From NCBI RefSeq assembly GCF_051954455.1, contig NZ_JBQCHS010000014.1:1-64000 (forward strand): DNA of 64,000 bases, given 5' to 3'. Positions 35,013 to 43,664 of the stretch are shown piece after piece (positions within the stretch are counted from its first letter, which is position 1; each line of letters begins with the position of its first letter). Origin of the DNA: Pseudolysinimonas sp051954455 (lineage in GTDB: Bacteria > Actinomycetota > Actinomycetes > Actinomycetales > Microbacteriaceae). The position numbers and the translations under genes were made by a program. The notes below the pieces were generated by a model, which was given only the letters and a program-made list of their open reading frames with translations, did not search any database and had not been told where the DNA came from.

Positions 35013-35509
35013 TCGTCACCACCGAGCGCCTCGTGCTCGAGAGCATCTCCCCCGCCCTCGCGGAGCGCATCGTCGCGGGCGCGCCGCTCCCGACCGACGC
35101 GGCCTGGCATCCCGGGTACCCGTTCGCCGACGAGCTGGTGCCGCTGCGCGGGCACGCCCGTGTCGCGGAGCCCGATCCGATCTTCACGATGTACCAGGTG
35201 CGCACCCGTGACGACGGGCTGGCGATCGGCGGCCTCGGATTCTTCGGGCCGCCGGAGGACGGCCGGGTCGAGCTCGGCTACGGCCTCGTCGCCGCGGCGC
35301 GCGGCCGGGGGTACGCGACGGAGGCGCTCCGCGCCGCCGTCGGGCTCGCGGCCCGGCACGGCGCGCGGTCCGTCGAGGCCGACACGGAGGAGGCGAACGC
35401 GGCGTCGCAGAACGTGCTGCGGAAGGCCGGGTTCCGCGAGACGCACCGCGACGGGGGCCTCGTCTTCTTCCGTCTCGAGCTCCCGGAGGATCCCTCCGCT
35501 CAGGACTAG
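35009..35509 (+). CDS. GNAT family N-acetyltransferase (RimJ/RimL type)
   Basis: 166 aa. TERLVLESISPALAERI at the N-terminus and YGLVAAARGRGYATEALRAA (about 91-110) with NAASQNVLRKAGF are typical of RimJ/L-like ribosomal or small-molecule acetyltransferases. GTG at 35009 overlaps the Ada-AlkA stop by 4 nt, so the two are translated together; a role in the alkylation response is possible but unproven. Confidence 0.9.
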   Translation: MIVTTERLVLESISPALAERIVAGAPLPTDAAWHPGYPFADELVPLRGHARVAEPDPIFTMYQVRTRDDGLAIGGLGFFGPPEDGRVELGYGLVAAARGRGYATEALRAAVGLAARHGARSVEADTEEANAASQNVLRKAGFRETHRDGGLVFFRLELPEDPSAQD

Positions 35510-35522
35510 TCTGAGGGCGCCC

Positions 35523-36356
35523 ATGAACGTCTCCGTCGTGATCCCCGCCCGCAACGACGCGCCGATGCTCCGCCGTGCGCTGGGTGCGCTCGCCGTGCAG
35601 ACGCGTCCCGCCGACGAGATCGTGATCGTGGACAACGGCTCGACCGACGACTCCGCCGATGTCGCCCGGGCGGCCGGCGCCCGCGTCGTCACGGAGCCGA
35701 TCGCCGGCATCCCGCGGGCCTCCGCCGCGGGCTACGACGCCGCCCGCGGCGACCTCATCATGCGCATCGACGCCGACACCGTCGTGCCGCCGACCTGGAT
35801 CGCCGACGCCCTCGCCGACTTCGCCGACCCGTCCGTCGATCTGCTCACGGGCCGGGCCACCTTCTACGGTGCCGGCCCGGTCACCCGCCGGCTCGGCAAG
35901 GCGTGGTGGGTGGGCGGCATGTACTGGTCGATGACGATCTGGCTCGGACATCCGCCTGTCTTCGGCTCGAACTTCGCGATGCGCCGCGAGGTGTGGACCC
36001 AGCTGCGCGGCGAGGTGCACCGCGAGACCCGCGGCATCCACGACGATCTCGATCTGAGCCTGCACATCAAACCGTGGATGACGGTGCGGCTCGACCCGAG
36101 CTGGACGGCGGAGATCTCCGCGCGCCCGTTCGCGAGCCTGCGCGGCCTGGCCCGTCGAGTCGGATGGGTCGTGCCGACGCTCCGTGGCCACGGGTCGCCG
36201 TGGCGGCGGAAGGCGCTCTGGGATCGCTGGCGCGAGGACGGCACCTGGGGTCCGCTCCCGGAATCGGACGGCCTCGCCGCCGACGCGCGCGCGGCGCGGG
36301 ATCCGGGGTGGACGCCGGGCGACGAGACGCCCGGCGAGGGTCACGCCGTCGCGTAG
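35523..36356 (+). CDS. Family 2 glycosyltransferase
   Basis: 277 aa GT-A enzyme. SVVIPARNDAPMLRRALGAL begins the fold, VDNGSTDDS is the nucleotide-sugar site and MRIDADT (about 80-86) the DxD metal site. One hydrophobic patch (WWVGGMYWSMTIWL) may touch the membrane. Substrate unknown. It follows the GNAT gene by 13 nt and overlaps the convergent hydrolase by 16 nt. Confidence 0.92.
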   Translation: MNVSVVIPARNDAPMLRRALGALAVQTRPADEIVIVDNGSTDDSADVARAAGARVVTEPIAGIPRASAAGYDAARGDLIMRIDADTVVPPTWIADALADFADPSVDLLTGRATFYGAGPVTRRLGKAWWVGGMYWSMTIWLGHPPVFGSNFAMRREVWTQLRGEVHRETRGIHDDLDLSLHIKPWMTVRLDPSWTAEISARPFASLRGLARRVGWVVPTLRGHGSPWRRKALWDRWREDGTWGPLPESDGLAADARAARDPGWTPGDETPGEGHAVA

Positions 36357-37204
36357 AAGGCGAGCAGGTCCCGCGTGAGCTGGTGGGGCGCCGTCTCGCT
36401 CGGCGAGTGCCCGGTCTCGTAGCGGACGAACTGCGCCCCGATGCGCCCGGCCTGCCCCGCGGCGCGTTCCCACGGCCACAGGTCGTGCGTCCCGACGGCG
36501 ACGAGCTTGGGGATCGGGAGCTCGCGCAGCTCCGCCTCGACGTCGGGCGTGTGGAGCATGAGGTCGACGATGTGGTCCACGCTGCGGCGGTCGGTGTGCG
36601 CGAACCGCGACCGGACGAACGCGAGCCGGCTCGCGTCGACCCGCGTGGCGTTGAGTTTGATGCCCGTCACCATGAAGAAGGCGCCGAGCCGCGGCCCCAC
36701 GACGCCGGAGATCCGGCCGAGCCGCTTCATGTGGGCGAACCCGTTGCCGGTGTCGGGCGGCGTCGCGAGCAGCGCGAGCGAGCGGACGAGGTCGGGCCGA
36801 CGCACGGCGACGAGCTGCGCGACCGTGCCGGCGAACGAGTAGCCGAGCAGATGCGCGGGGTCGCCGTCCTCGAGGAGCGCGACCAGGTCGTCGACGAACA
36901 GGTCGTACGTGTAGCGGCCGCCGCGCGCCGGGCCGGCCGCGCCCGACTCGTACTGCCCGGCGAGGTCGACGGCCTGGACGAAGTACCCGGCCTCGGCGAT
37001 GGGCGGCATGACGAGGATGAAGTCCTCCTTCGATCCCGTCACGCCGGGGGCGAGGACGACGCGCGGATGCGTCGGGTCGCCGAGCGAGATGACGGCGAGT
37101 TCGCCGCTCGGCGCCGCGAACCGCGACGCGACGGTTCCCGGCGGGAGGGCGGCCCAGTCGACCTCGGGGAGGGCGGCGTCCCGCCGCGCCGCCTCGTCCT
37201 CCAC
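36341..37204 (-). CDS. Alpha/beta hydrolase
   Basis: 287 aa. Nucleophile elbow GYSFAG puts Ser near residue 122, the Asp is in GTHDLWPW and the His in YETGHSPSE. Looks like the haloperoxidase/esterase group; substrate unknown. GTG at 37204 is supported by TAGCCT (37212-37217) 7 nt upstream. Convergent overlap with the glycosyltransferase gene. Confidence 0.9.
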   Translation of the reverse strand: MEDEAARRDAALPEVDWAALPPGTVASRFAAPSGELAVISLGDPTHPRVVLAPGVTGSKEDFILVMPPIAEAGYFVQAVDLAGQYESGAAGPARGGRYTYDLFVDDLVALLEDGDPAHLLGYSFAGTVAQLVAVRRPDLVRSLALLATPPDTGNGFAHMKRLGRISGVVGPRLGAFFMVTGIKLNATRVDASRLAFVRSRFAHTDRRSVDHIVDLMLHTPDVEAELRELPIPKLVAVGTHDLWPWERAAGQAGRIGAQFVRYETGHSPSETAPHQLTRDLLAFYATA

Positions 37205-37222
37205 GGCGGTCAGGCTAGCGCG

Positions 37223-37567
37223 TCAGGCGGAGCCGTTCCCGCCGCCGTTGCCGTTGACCGGTGCGCTGACGGTCGGCTCGTCCCCGAGTTGGAGGCCGCC
37301 GTTGCTGTTGGCCCCCATCGTCATGATCTCGAGCCACTGGCGGTTGAGCTCGATGTTGCGACTGCCGTAGTACTTGAAGAACAGCGGGATGTCGGGGGCG
37401 ATCCACGCGGCGCTGTGGCCGTCGCCGACCGCCAGGTCGTCCTTCCAGTTGAGGAAGAAGCCCTCGCCGCGGCGCAGCTTGCTGGCCACGACGGCCTGCA
37501 GGTGGGCCATGACCCGGTCATCCATGTCGATCTCGATGCCCTGACCGCCGTAGAGGATCTTGCCCAT
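37223..37567 (-). CDS. DUF7882-type small protein
   Basis: 114 aa, begins MGKILYGGQGIEIDMDDRVM. Such proteins are abundant in Microbacteriaceae and are often mislabelled ATP-dependent DNA ligase, but no ligase motif is present. SKLRRGEGFFLNWKDD is the conserved core; the tail is Asn/Gly-rich (VNGNGGGNGSA). ATG at 37567 has TACAGT (37575-37580) 7 nt upstream. It lies 1.5 kb from the true ligase gene ligD. Confidence 0.85.
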   Translation of the reverse strand: MGKILYGGQGIEIDMDDRVMAHLQAVVASKLRRGEGFFLNWKDDLAVGDGHSAAWIAPDIPLFFKYYGSRNIELNRQWLEIMTMGANSNGGLQLGDEPTVSAPVNGNGGGNGSA

Positions 37568-37644
37568 CCTGCGAACTGTACGGAGGCTGTCTGAGAGGTG
37601 TCGACCCCTTGCGGGCGACGGTGCCGCGCCGGTAGGGCGGAGAC

Positions 37645-37914
37645 ATGCCAGGAACGCGCAACAGCTCGCTCAAGAACCCCGACATGTACGAGGAGCTCCG
37701 CAAGCAGGGCGACTCGAAGGAGAAGGCCGCACGGATCTCGAACGCCGCAGCGCGGGACGGGAAGAAGGCGGTCGGACATCGCGGCGGCGAGTCCGGCTCC
37801 TACGACGACTGGACGGTGGCCGACCTCCGCAAGCGGGCGAAAGAGCTCGGCCGCCACGGCTACTCGAGCCTTCCGAAGCAGAAGCTCATCGCCCTCCTCC
37901 GCGACGGAGACTGA
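37645..37914 (+). CDS. Small protein with Rho-N/SAP-like C-terminus
   Basis: 89 aa basic protein. The first half (KNPDMYEELRKQGDSKEKAARISNAAA, DUF7218-like) is followed by a Rho-N/SAP-type helix-extended loop-helix (WTVADLRKRAKELGRHGYSS, KQKLIALLRD), a fold that binds nucleic acid. Often seen near DNA-repair genes in actinobacteria. ATG at 37645 with GGAG 4 nt before it. Possible partner of Ku or LigD. Confidence 0.85.
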   Translation: MPGTRNSSLKNPDMYEELRKQGDSKEKAARISNAAARDGKKAVGHRGGESGSYDDWTVADLRKRAKELGRHGYSSLPKQKLIALLRDGD

Positions 37915-37916
37915 AC

Positions 37917-37949
37917 GGGTCGAGGAGCGCCGAAGGCGCGTATCGAGGC
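37917..37949. repeat. Dispersed palindromic repeat, copy e
   Basis: GGGTCGAGGAGCGCC - GAAG - GCGCGTATCGAGGCC, 3 nt past the stop of the Rho-N-like gene. Orientation is opposite to copies f and g. Confidence 0.75.
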
Positions 37950-37970
37950 CCCTCCCCCAGGCTCACGCGA

Positions 37971-38005
37971 GGTCTCGATGCGCCGCTGCGCGGCTACTCG
38001 ACCCG
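37971..38005. repeat. Dispersed palindromic repeat, copy f
   Basis: GGTCTCGATGCGCCGC - TGC - GCGGCTACTCGACCC, nearly identical to copy g. It stands 30 nt before the broken GIY-YIG gene. Confidence 0.85.
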
Positions 38006-38035
38006 CGACGAGGGTTCGCCTGGGACGCTCGCCGG

Positions 38036-38214
38036 GTGATCGCGACCTATATCCTCCGCTGCGGTGACGGCAGCTACGACGTCGGAAGCACCCGTGATCT
38101 CGAGCACCGGATCGAACAACACCACTCGGGCCGCGGCGGCGACGACACGAGCAGCGGATGCCGGTGTTGCTGGTCTGGCACTACGAGTCGGACCGGATCG
38201 ACGAGGCCTACGAA
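38036..38214 (+). pseudogene. GIY-YIG nuclease-like gene, frameshifted and cut off by a repeat
   Basis: Starts with GTG at 38036. The first 39 codons (IATYILRCGDGSYDVGSTRD, HRIEQHHSG) match the UvrC-type GIY-YIG fold of small YhbQ-like proteins. Then the frame shifts near 38155, and MPVLLVWHYESDRIDEAYE continues the family in another frame. The expected end (FEKQVQGWSRAKREAL-like) is absent: the dispersed repeat copy g begins exactly there. About a third of the gene is lost, so it is dead. Confidence 0.8.
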
Positions 38215-38249
38215 GGTCTCGTTACGCCGCTGCGCGGCTACTCGACCCG
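38215..38249. repeat. Dispersed palindromic repeat, copy g
   Basis: GGTCTCGTTACGCCGC - TGC - GCGGCTACTCGACCC. It replaces the 3' end of the GIY-YIG gene and lies 10 nt past the stop of the ku gene on the other strand. Confidence 0.85.
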
Positions 38250-38258
38250 CGGGAGGGG

Positions 38259-39104
38259 TCAGGCGGACTTCTTCTTCGCGGCGGGCTTCTTCGCGGGTGA
38301 CTTCTTCGCGGCGGGCTTCGATGCGCCGCGCTTCTCCTCGACGGAGCGTCGGAGCGCCTCCATGAGGTCGAGGACCTCGCCGCCGCCCTCGGTCTCGCGG
38401 CCGAACGTCGCCTCGGTGTCGACGGTGTCGCCCTGCTCGAGCTTCGCCTCGACGAGGGTGCGCAGCTGCTCCTGGTACTCGTCGGTGAACTTCTCGGGCT
38501 GGAAGTCGCTCGCGAAGCTGTCGACGAGCTGCCGCGACATCTTCAGCTCCGCGTCGGTGATCCGCGGGGTCTCGTCGAGCTCCGGGAAGCGGGCCTCGCG
38601 CACCTCGTCGTCGTAGAGCAGCGTCTGCAGCGTGAGCACGCCGTCCCGCACCCGCAGCGCCGCGAGCCGGGTGCGCTGCCGCAGCGCGAACTGCACGATC
38701 GCCGTGCGGTCGGTGTCCTCGAGGGTCCGCATGAGGAGCACGTACGCCTTGTTCGATTTCGAGTCCGGGGCGAGGTAGTAGCTCTTCTCGAACATGATCG
38801 GGTCGATCTGCTCGGTGGGCACGAACTCCACGACGTCGATGTCCTTCGACCGCTCCGCCGGAAGCGCCTTGAGGTCGTCGTCGGTCAGCACCACGGTCTG
38901 GTCGCCGTCGACGTAGGCCTTCGCGATATGCTCGTAGTCGACCGTCTCGCCGTCGATCTCGCAGACGCGCTTGTAGCGGATCCGGCCGCCGTCCTTGTCG
39001 TGCACCTGGTGCAGCGGCACGTCGTGGTCCTCGGTCGCGGAGTAGAGCTTCACGGGCACGTTGACGAGCCCGAAGCTCAGGGAGCCCTTCCAGATGGACC
39101 GCAT
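38259..39104 (-). CDS. Ku DNA end-binding protein
   Basis: 281 aa homodimeric Ku that rings broken DNA ends and recruits LigD for non-homologous end joining. The start RSIWKGSLSFGLVNVPVKLY is typical. The C-terminus is lysine-rich (AAKKSPAKKPAAKKKSA), as in mycobacterial Ku, and aids DNA binding. ATG at 39104 is preferred over 39113 because GGGGAG lies 10 nt upstream of it. It is divergent from ligD, with 58 nt between. Confidence 0.96.
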   Translation of the reverse strand: MRSIWKGSLSFGLVNVPVKLYSATEDHDVPLHQVHDKDGGRIRYKRVCEIDGETVDYEHIAKAYVDGDQTVVLTDDDLKALPAERSKDIDVVEFVPTEQIDPIMFEKSYYLAPDSKSNKAYVLLMRTLEDTDRTAIVQFALRQRTRLAALRVRDGVLTLQTLLYDDEVREARFPELDETPRITDAELKMSRQLVDSFASDFQPEKFTDEYQEQLRTLVEAKLEQGDTVDTEATFGRETEGGGEVLDLMEALRRSVEEKRGASKPAAKKSPAKKPAAKKKSA

Positions 39105-39162
39105 GCTGAGCATTCTCCCCGGCTATGTGGACGGTGTACACCCCGCTGGCTAGCGTCGCCTC

Positions 39163-41661
39163 ATGGCGAAGGACTCCGAGCAGTTCGTCAGCGTGGGCGG
39201 CCATCGGCTCCGTCTCACCAACCTCGAGAAGGTCATGTATCCGGAGACGGGGACGACCAAGGGCGAGGTGATCGACTACTACTCGCGCGTCGCCGAGTAC
39301 CTGATCCCGCACGCCGCCGACCGGCCCGCCACCCGCAAGCGCTGGGTCAGCGGGGTGGACGGTCCGATGTTCTTCGAGAAGAACATGCCCGACGGCGCGC
39401 CGTCGTGGATCAAGGTCCGCAGCATCCAGCACAAGGACCACGTCAACGAGTACCCGGTCGTCAACGACCTGGCGACGCTCGTCTGGATCGCGCAGCAGGC
39501 GGCGCTCGAGATCCACGTGCCGCAGTGGCGCTTCGGGCGTAACGGCGCCCGGAAGAACCCGGACCGCATGGTCCTCGACCTCGACCCCGGCGAGGGCGCG
39601 GGTCTGCCCGAGTGCGTCGAGGTCGCGAAGCTCGTCCGGGGGATCCTGAGGGGCATGGGCCTCGACCCGATGCCGGTGACGAGCGGGTCGAAGGGCATCC
39701 ATCTCTACGCCGCGCTCGACGGTTCGCAGTCGAGCGACCAGGTGTCGGCGGTGGCCAAGGAGCTGGCGCGCGCGCTGGAGGCGGACCACCCGGACCTCGT
39801 CGTCAGCGACATGAAGAAGGCGGTGCGCGGCGGCAAGGTGCTGCTCGACTGGTCGCAGAACAACGGCGCCAAGACGACGATCGTGCCGTACTCGCTGCGC
39901 GGGCGGTCGCAGCCGTTCGTCGCCGCGCCGCGCACGTGGGCGGAGCTGACACGGCCGGGGCTGCGCCACCTGACGTTCGACGAGGTCCTCGCCCGGCTGA
40001 AGAAGAAGGGCGACCCGCTCGCGGAGCTCTCGGCGGGGCGTGTGGACGACTCCCTCGGTCAGTACCGCTCGATGCGCACCAAGGGCGTCACGCCCGAGCC
40101 GTTCGGCGACGTCGCGGGGAGCGACCCCACGTGGAAGCCGGACCCGGCGAACCCGCACTTCGTCATCCAGGAGCACCACGCCACGCGGCTCCACTACGAC
40201 TTCCGGCTGGAGCGCGACGGCGTGCTCGTCAGCTGGGCGGTCCCGAAGGGCGTGCCGACCGATCCGAAGCAGAACCATCTCGCGGTGCACGTCGAGGACC
40301 ACCCGTTCGACTACGGCACCTTCGAGGGCACCATCCCGAAGGGCGAGTACGGCGCCGGCGAGGTGGCGATCTGGGATCGCGGCCGCTACTCCCTCGAGAA
40401 GTGGCGCGACGGCACCGAGGGCGACGGGCACGGCCGGAAGGAGGAGGGCCAGAAGGGCGAGATCATCCTGACCATCCACGGCGAGAAACACGGCTCGCAC
40501 CGCCTCGCGCTCATTCAGACGTCGACGGGCGACGACGCCAGGAACTGGATGCTGCACCTCATGAAGGATCAGGATCCGGTCGACTGGGATGCCGAGGGCG
40601 GCCCGGAGAACACGCGCACCGGCGAGAAGTGGCACGGGCACCGCTCCGTCTCGTCGGGGCGGAAGGGGCTGACCCGAGGCAAGACCGTCATCGGAGGCCG
40701 CAGCAGCGCCAACACGATCGCGCCCATGCTCGCCACGCTCGGCTCCGTCGTCGAGTTCGAGGGCGGAGCCGACTGGGCGTACGAGATGAAGTGGGACGGG
40801 ATCCGCGCGGTCGCGACGATCACCGGAGACGAGGTCACGCTGCGCACCCGCAACGGGCTCGACGTGACGGCGAGCTACCCCGAGATCGCCGAGACGCTGC
40901 CGGAGGCGCTCCGTGGCAGCGCGACGGTGCTCGACGGCGAGATCGTCGCCCTCGACGCGCAGGGGCGGCCGAGCTTCGGGCTCCTCCAGCAGAGGATGGG
41001 CCTCAGCAAGCCGGGCGACGTCGAGCGGGCGCGGACGCGGACGCCCGTGACGTACTTCGTCTTCGACGTGCTCGACGACCCGAAGGCGACCTACGACGAG
41101 CGGCGTGCGCGGCTGAGCGGCGAGGTGCACGACGCCGGCTCGATCGTGGTGCCGCCGGACGCCGGGCGCGACCTGAGGAATGCCCTCGCCACGAGCGCGA
41201 AGCTCGGCCTCGAGGGCGTGATGGCGAAGCGACGCGACAGCCCGTACCGGGTGGGCAAGCGCAGCCGCGACTGGATCAAGCTGAAGCACCACCGCACGCA
41301 GGAGGTCGTGGTCGGCGGCTGGCGCCCCGGGAAGGGCGCCCGCGCCGACACGGTCGGGTCGTTGCTGCTCGGGGTGCGCGACGGCGACGGGTTCCGCTAC
41401 GTCGGGCGGGTGGGGACCGGATTCGCCGAAAGGGAGCTGCAGATCCTCCGCGCGCGCCTCGACCGCATCGGCCGGAAGACGAGCCCGCTCGAGGGCGTGC
41501 CGAGCGGGGACGCACGGGACGCGCACTGGGTGACCCCGAGCCTCGTCGGCGAGGTCGAGTACGCCGAACTCACGGCCGACGGGCGCTTGCGCCAGCCGTC
41601 ATGGCGCGGCTGGCGCACCGACAAGGATCCGCAGGACGTGGTGGACGAGCGGGTCGAGTAG
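39163..41661 (+). CDS. ligD: Multifunctional ATP-dependent DNA ligase LigD
   Basis: 832 aa in the mycobacterial order polymerase - phosphoesterase - ligase. POL (about 1-300) has the metal motif DLD (D139, D141); PE (about 330-480) has EHHATRLHYDFRLE (337-350); LIG (about 520-830) has the adenylated lysine K543 in YEMKWDGIR. It fills, trims and seals breaks held by Ku. ATG at 39163 has TAGCGT (39151-39156) 6 nt upstream. The stop lies in GGGTCGAGTAG, an arm of the dispersed repeat. Confidence 0.97.
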   Translation: MAKDSEQFVSVGGHRLRLTNLEKVMYPETGTTKGEVIDYYSRVAEYLIPHAADRPATRKRWVSGVDGPMFFEKNMPDGAPSWIKVRSIQHKDHVNEYPVVNDLATLVWIAQQAALEIHVPQWRFGRNGARKNPDRMVLDLDPGEGAGLPECVEVAKLVRGILRGMGLDPMPVTSGSKGIHLYAALDGSQSSDQVSAVAKELARALEADHPDLVVSDMKKAVRGGKVLLDWSQNNGAKTTIVPYSLRGRSQPFVAAPRTWAELTRPGLRHLTFDEVLARLKKKGDPLAELSAGRVDDSLGQYRSMRTKGVTPEPFGDVAGSDPTWKPDPANPHFVIQEHHATRLHYDFRLERDGVLVSWAVPKGVPTDPKQNHLAVHVEDHPFDYGTFEGTIPKGEYGAGEVAIWDRGRYSLEKWRDGTEGDGHGRKEEGQKGEIILTIHGEKHGSHRLALIQTSTGDDARNWMLHLMKDQDPVDWDAEGGPENTRTGEKWHGHRSVSSGRKGLTRGKTVIGGRSSANTIAPMLATLGSVVEFEGGADWAYEMKWDGIRAVATITGDEVTLRTRNGLDVTASYPEIAETLPEALRGSATVLDGEIVALDAQGRPSFGLLQQRMGLSKPGDVERARTRTPVTYFVFDVLDDPKATYDERRARLSGEVHDAGSIVVPPDAGRDLRNALATSAKLGLEGVMAKRRDSPYRVGKRSRDWIKLKHHRTQEVVVGGWRPGKGARADTVGSLLLGVRDGDGFRYVGRVGTGFAERELQILRARLDRIGRKTSPLEGVPSGDARDAHWVTPSLVGEVEYAELTADGRLRQPSWRGWRTDKDPQDVVDERVE
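41651..41661. repeat. Single arm of the dispersed repeat at the ligD stop
   Basis: GGGTCGAGTAG encodes the last residues (RVE) and stop of LigD. The partner arm is missing. The same VE-stop ending is seen in the TPR protein at 2213. Confidence 0.45.
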
Positions 41662-41675
41662 GCCGGCCGACGCGC

Positions 41676-43151
41676 TCAGTGCGCCGGCAGCGTGATCGCC
41701 CCGGTCATCGCCTCGATCCCGCTGAGCCGCTCGGGCGACAGCACTTTGCGCACCTGCTCGTCGGTCATGAGACCGGCCTCGACCACCAGGTCCGCGATGG
41801 AGGCGTTGGTGGTGAGCGCCGTGTGGGCGAGCGTGGCCGCCGCCGCGTAGCCGATGTAGGGCGTCAGCGCGGTGACGACGCCGACGTTCGTCTCGACCTC
41901 GGCGGCCAGCCTCGCGGTGTTGGCCGTGATCCCGTCGACGCAGTTCACGCGGAGTGTCCGGCAGGCGTTCGTCATCCAGGCGAGCGACTGCAGGATGCTG
42001 TGCGCGATCACGGGCTCGAACGCGTTGAGCTGCAGCTGGCCGGCCTCCGCGGCGGCGGTGACCGTCGCATCCGCGCCGATCACGCTGAACGCGACCTGGT
42101 TCACGACCTCGGGGATGACCGGGTTGACCTTGCCGGGCATGATGCTCGAGCCCGCCTGCCGCGCGGGCAGATGGATCTCGTTGAGCCCCGCCTGCGGGCC
42201 CGAGGAGAGCAGGCGCAGGTCGTTGCAGATCTTGGAGAGCTTGACGGCGGCGCGCTTCAGGATGCCGCTCAGGGTCATGAAGATGCCGGCGTCGGCGGTC
42301 GCCTCGATGAGATCGGGCGCCGTCTCCTGCGGGATGCCGGTGAGCTCCTCGAGGTGCCGGCGCACCACCTCCGCATAGCGGGGGTCGGCGGTGATGCCGG
42401 TGCCGATCGCGGTCGCGCCGAGGTTGATCTCGTTGAGCCACAGGATGCACTCGTGCAGCCGGTCGTAGTCCTCCTGCAGGGTGTGCGCGAAGCCGCTGAA
42501 CTCCTGCCCGAGGGTCATCGGCACGGCGTCCTGCAGCTGGGTGCGCCCGACCTTGAGGATGTGGCCGAACTCCAGACCCTTCGCGGCGAAGCTCGCCGTG
42601 AGCTTCGCGTGCTCCTCGAGCAGCCGCTGGACCCCGAACACCATCGCGAGCTTGATCGCGGTCGGATACACGTCGTTCGTCGACTGGCTGCGGTTGACGT
42701 CGTCGATGGGATGCAGCGCGGCGTAACTGCCGAACGGCAGTCCCATGGCCTCGAGGCCCGCGTTCGCGATGACCTCGTTCGTGTTCATGTTGGTGCTGGT
42801 GCCGGCGCCGCCCTGGATCGCGCCCACGACGAACTGGTCGTGCAGCTCGCCGTGCACGATCCGCTCGCACACGGCGTCGATGACGTCCGCCTTGGCCGGT
42901 TCGAGGTCACCGAGATCGCGGTTCGCGCGGGCGGCGGCCTGCTTGACCCGCGCGAGCGCGCGCACGAGGTCCGGGTAGTTGGAGATGGACCGACGCGTGA
43001 TCGGGAAGTTGATCAGCGCGCGGGCGGTGTGGATGCCCCAGTGGACCCCGGCGGGGATCTGCATGGAACCGAGGGAGTCGGTCTCGGTCCTCGTGGGACC
43101 GTCGCCTGTCAGGAGTTCGGACGCGTCGTCGGGTCCGGTGGTGGTGACCAT
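41676..43151 (-). CDS. aspA: Aspartate ammonia-lyase
   Basis: Converts L-aspartate to fumarate and ammonia. 491 aa; the superfamily signature GSSIMPGKVNP is near residues 341-351 and the GRTQLQDAVP substrate motif near 202. The related enzyme fumarase C is a close alternative, but QDAVPMTLGQEF and the TNMNTNEV context favour aspartase. The N-terminal 20 residues are unconserved. Confidence 0.92.
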   Translation of the reverse strand: MVTTTGPDDASELLTGDGPTRTETDSLGSMQIPAGVHWGIHTARALINFPITRRSISNYPDLVRALARVKQAAARANRDLGDLEPAKADVIDAVCERIVHGELHDQFVVGAIQGGAGTSTNMNTNEVIANAGLEAMGLPFGSYAALHPIDDVNRSQSTNDVYPTAIKLAMVFGVQRLLEEHAKLTASFAAKGLEFGHILKVGRTQLQDAVPMTLGQEFSGFAHTLQEDYDRLHECILWLNEINLGATAIGTGITADPRYAEVVRRHLEELTGIPQETAPDLIEATADAGIFMTLSGILKRAAVKLSKICNDLRLLSSGPQAGLNEIHLPARQAGSSIMPGKVNPVIPEVVNQVAFSVIGADATVTAAAEAGQLQLNAFEPVIAHSILQSLAWMTNACRTLRVNCVDGITANTARLAAEVETNVGVVTALTPYIGYAAAATLAHTALTTNASIADLVVEAGLMTDEQVRKVLSPERLSGIEAMTGAITLPAH

Positions 43152-43243
43152 GGCTCTATCTCAGCACCCCTTGAGGGGGCACCACCACGGGGGAATCGCG
43201 GCGCGCCGCACGCCGCCCCTACGGTGGCGGTGGGGGTTAGGAC

Positions 43244-43549
43244 ATGCACTCATACCGGGTGCTGGGGATTCTCGCGCTGAGCGCGATCGTGCTGGCGGTG
43301 ATGTTCTTCACCGTCGTGGACATCTCGATCGACGGCGCGAACGGGTGCCTGGCCGAGCGCGCGGCGTGCCGCGATCGCGACGTGCCGACGTCGGCCATCG
43401 TCTCCGCGGTGCTCGGCGTGGTCGCGCTGCTCGGCTCCATGCCGCTCGCGGCGGGGTGGATCGTCGGAATGCACCGCCGCCCCGAGCCCGACCATCCGGC
43501 GCCCAGACGGCCGGAGCGCCCCCCGCTGCTCCTCGAGGACGAGCTGTGA
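43244..43549 (+). CDS. Small two-helix membrane protein
   Basis: 101 aa: helix 1 (about 6-25), a short outer loop with two cysteines (GCLAERAACRD), helix 2 (about 48-72) and a Pro/Arg-rich tail. Not recognised. ATG at 43244 with GGGGGTTAGG upstream. The following 115 nt to the helicase stop hold nothing that I can name. Confidence 0.7.
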   Translation: MHSYRVLGILALSAIVLAVMFFTVVDISIDGANGCLAERAACRDRDVPTSAIVSAVLGVVALLGSMPLAAGWIVGMHRRPEPDHPAPRRPERPPLLLEDEL

Positions 43550-43664
43550 CCCCGGCGACCGCAGGCCGGCACTGCTCCGGCGACGGCTGCGAGCACGACC
43601 TCTTCTCCACGGTGACCCCCCGCCCGATGCCGATGCCGCGGCACCGCGTGGCGCCGGGGCGGCA

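Noticed and set aside
37223..37567. Calling the DUF7882 protein an ATP-dependent DNA ligase
   Set aside because: No KxDG nucleotidyltransferase motif; the usual label is an annotation error carried along in this family.
39612..43280. Open frame of over 1,200 codons spanning ligD and aspA
   Set aside because: It crosses two well-supported genes in other frames; Arg-rich nonsense caused by high GC.
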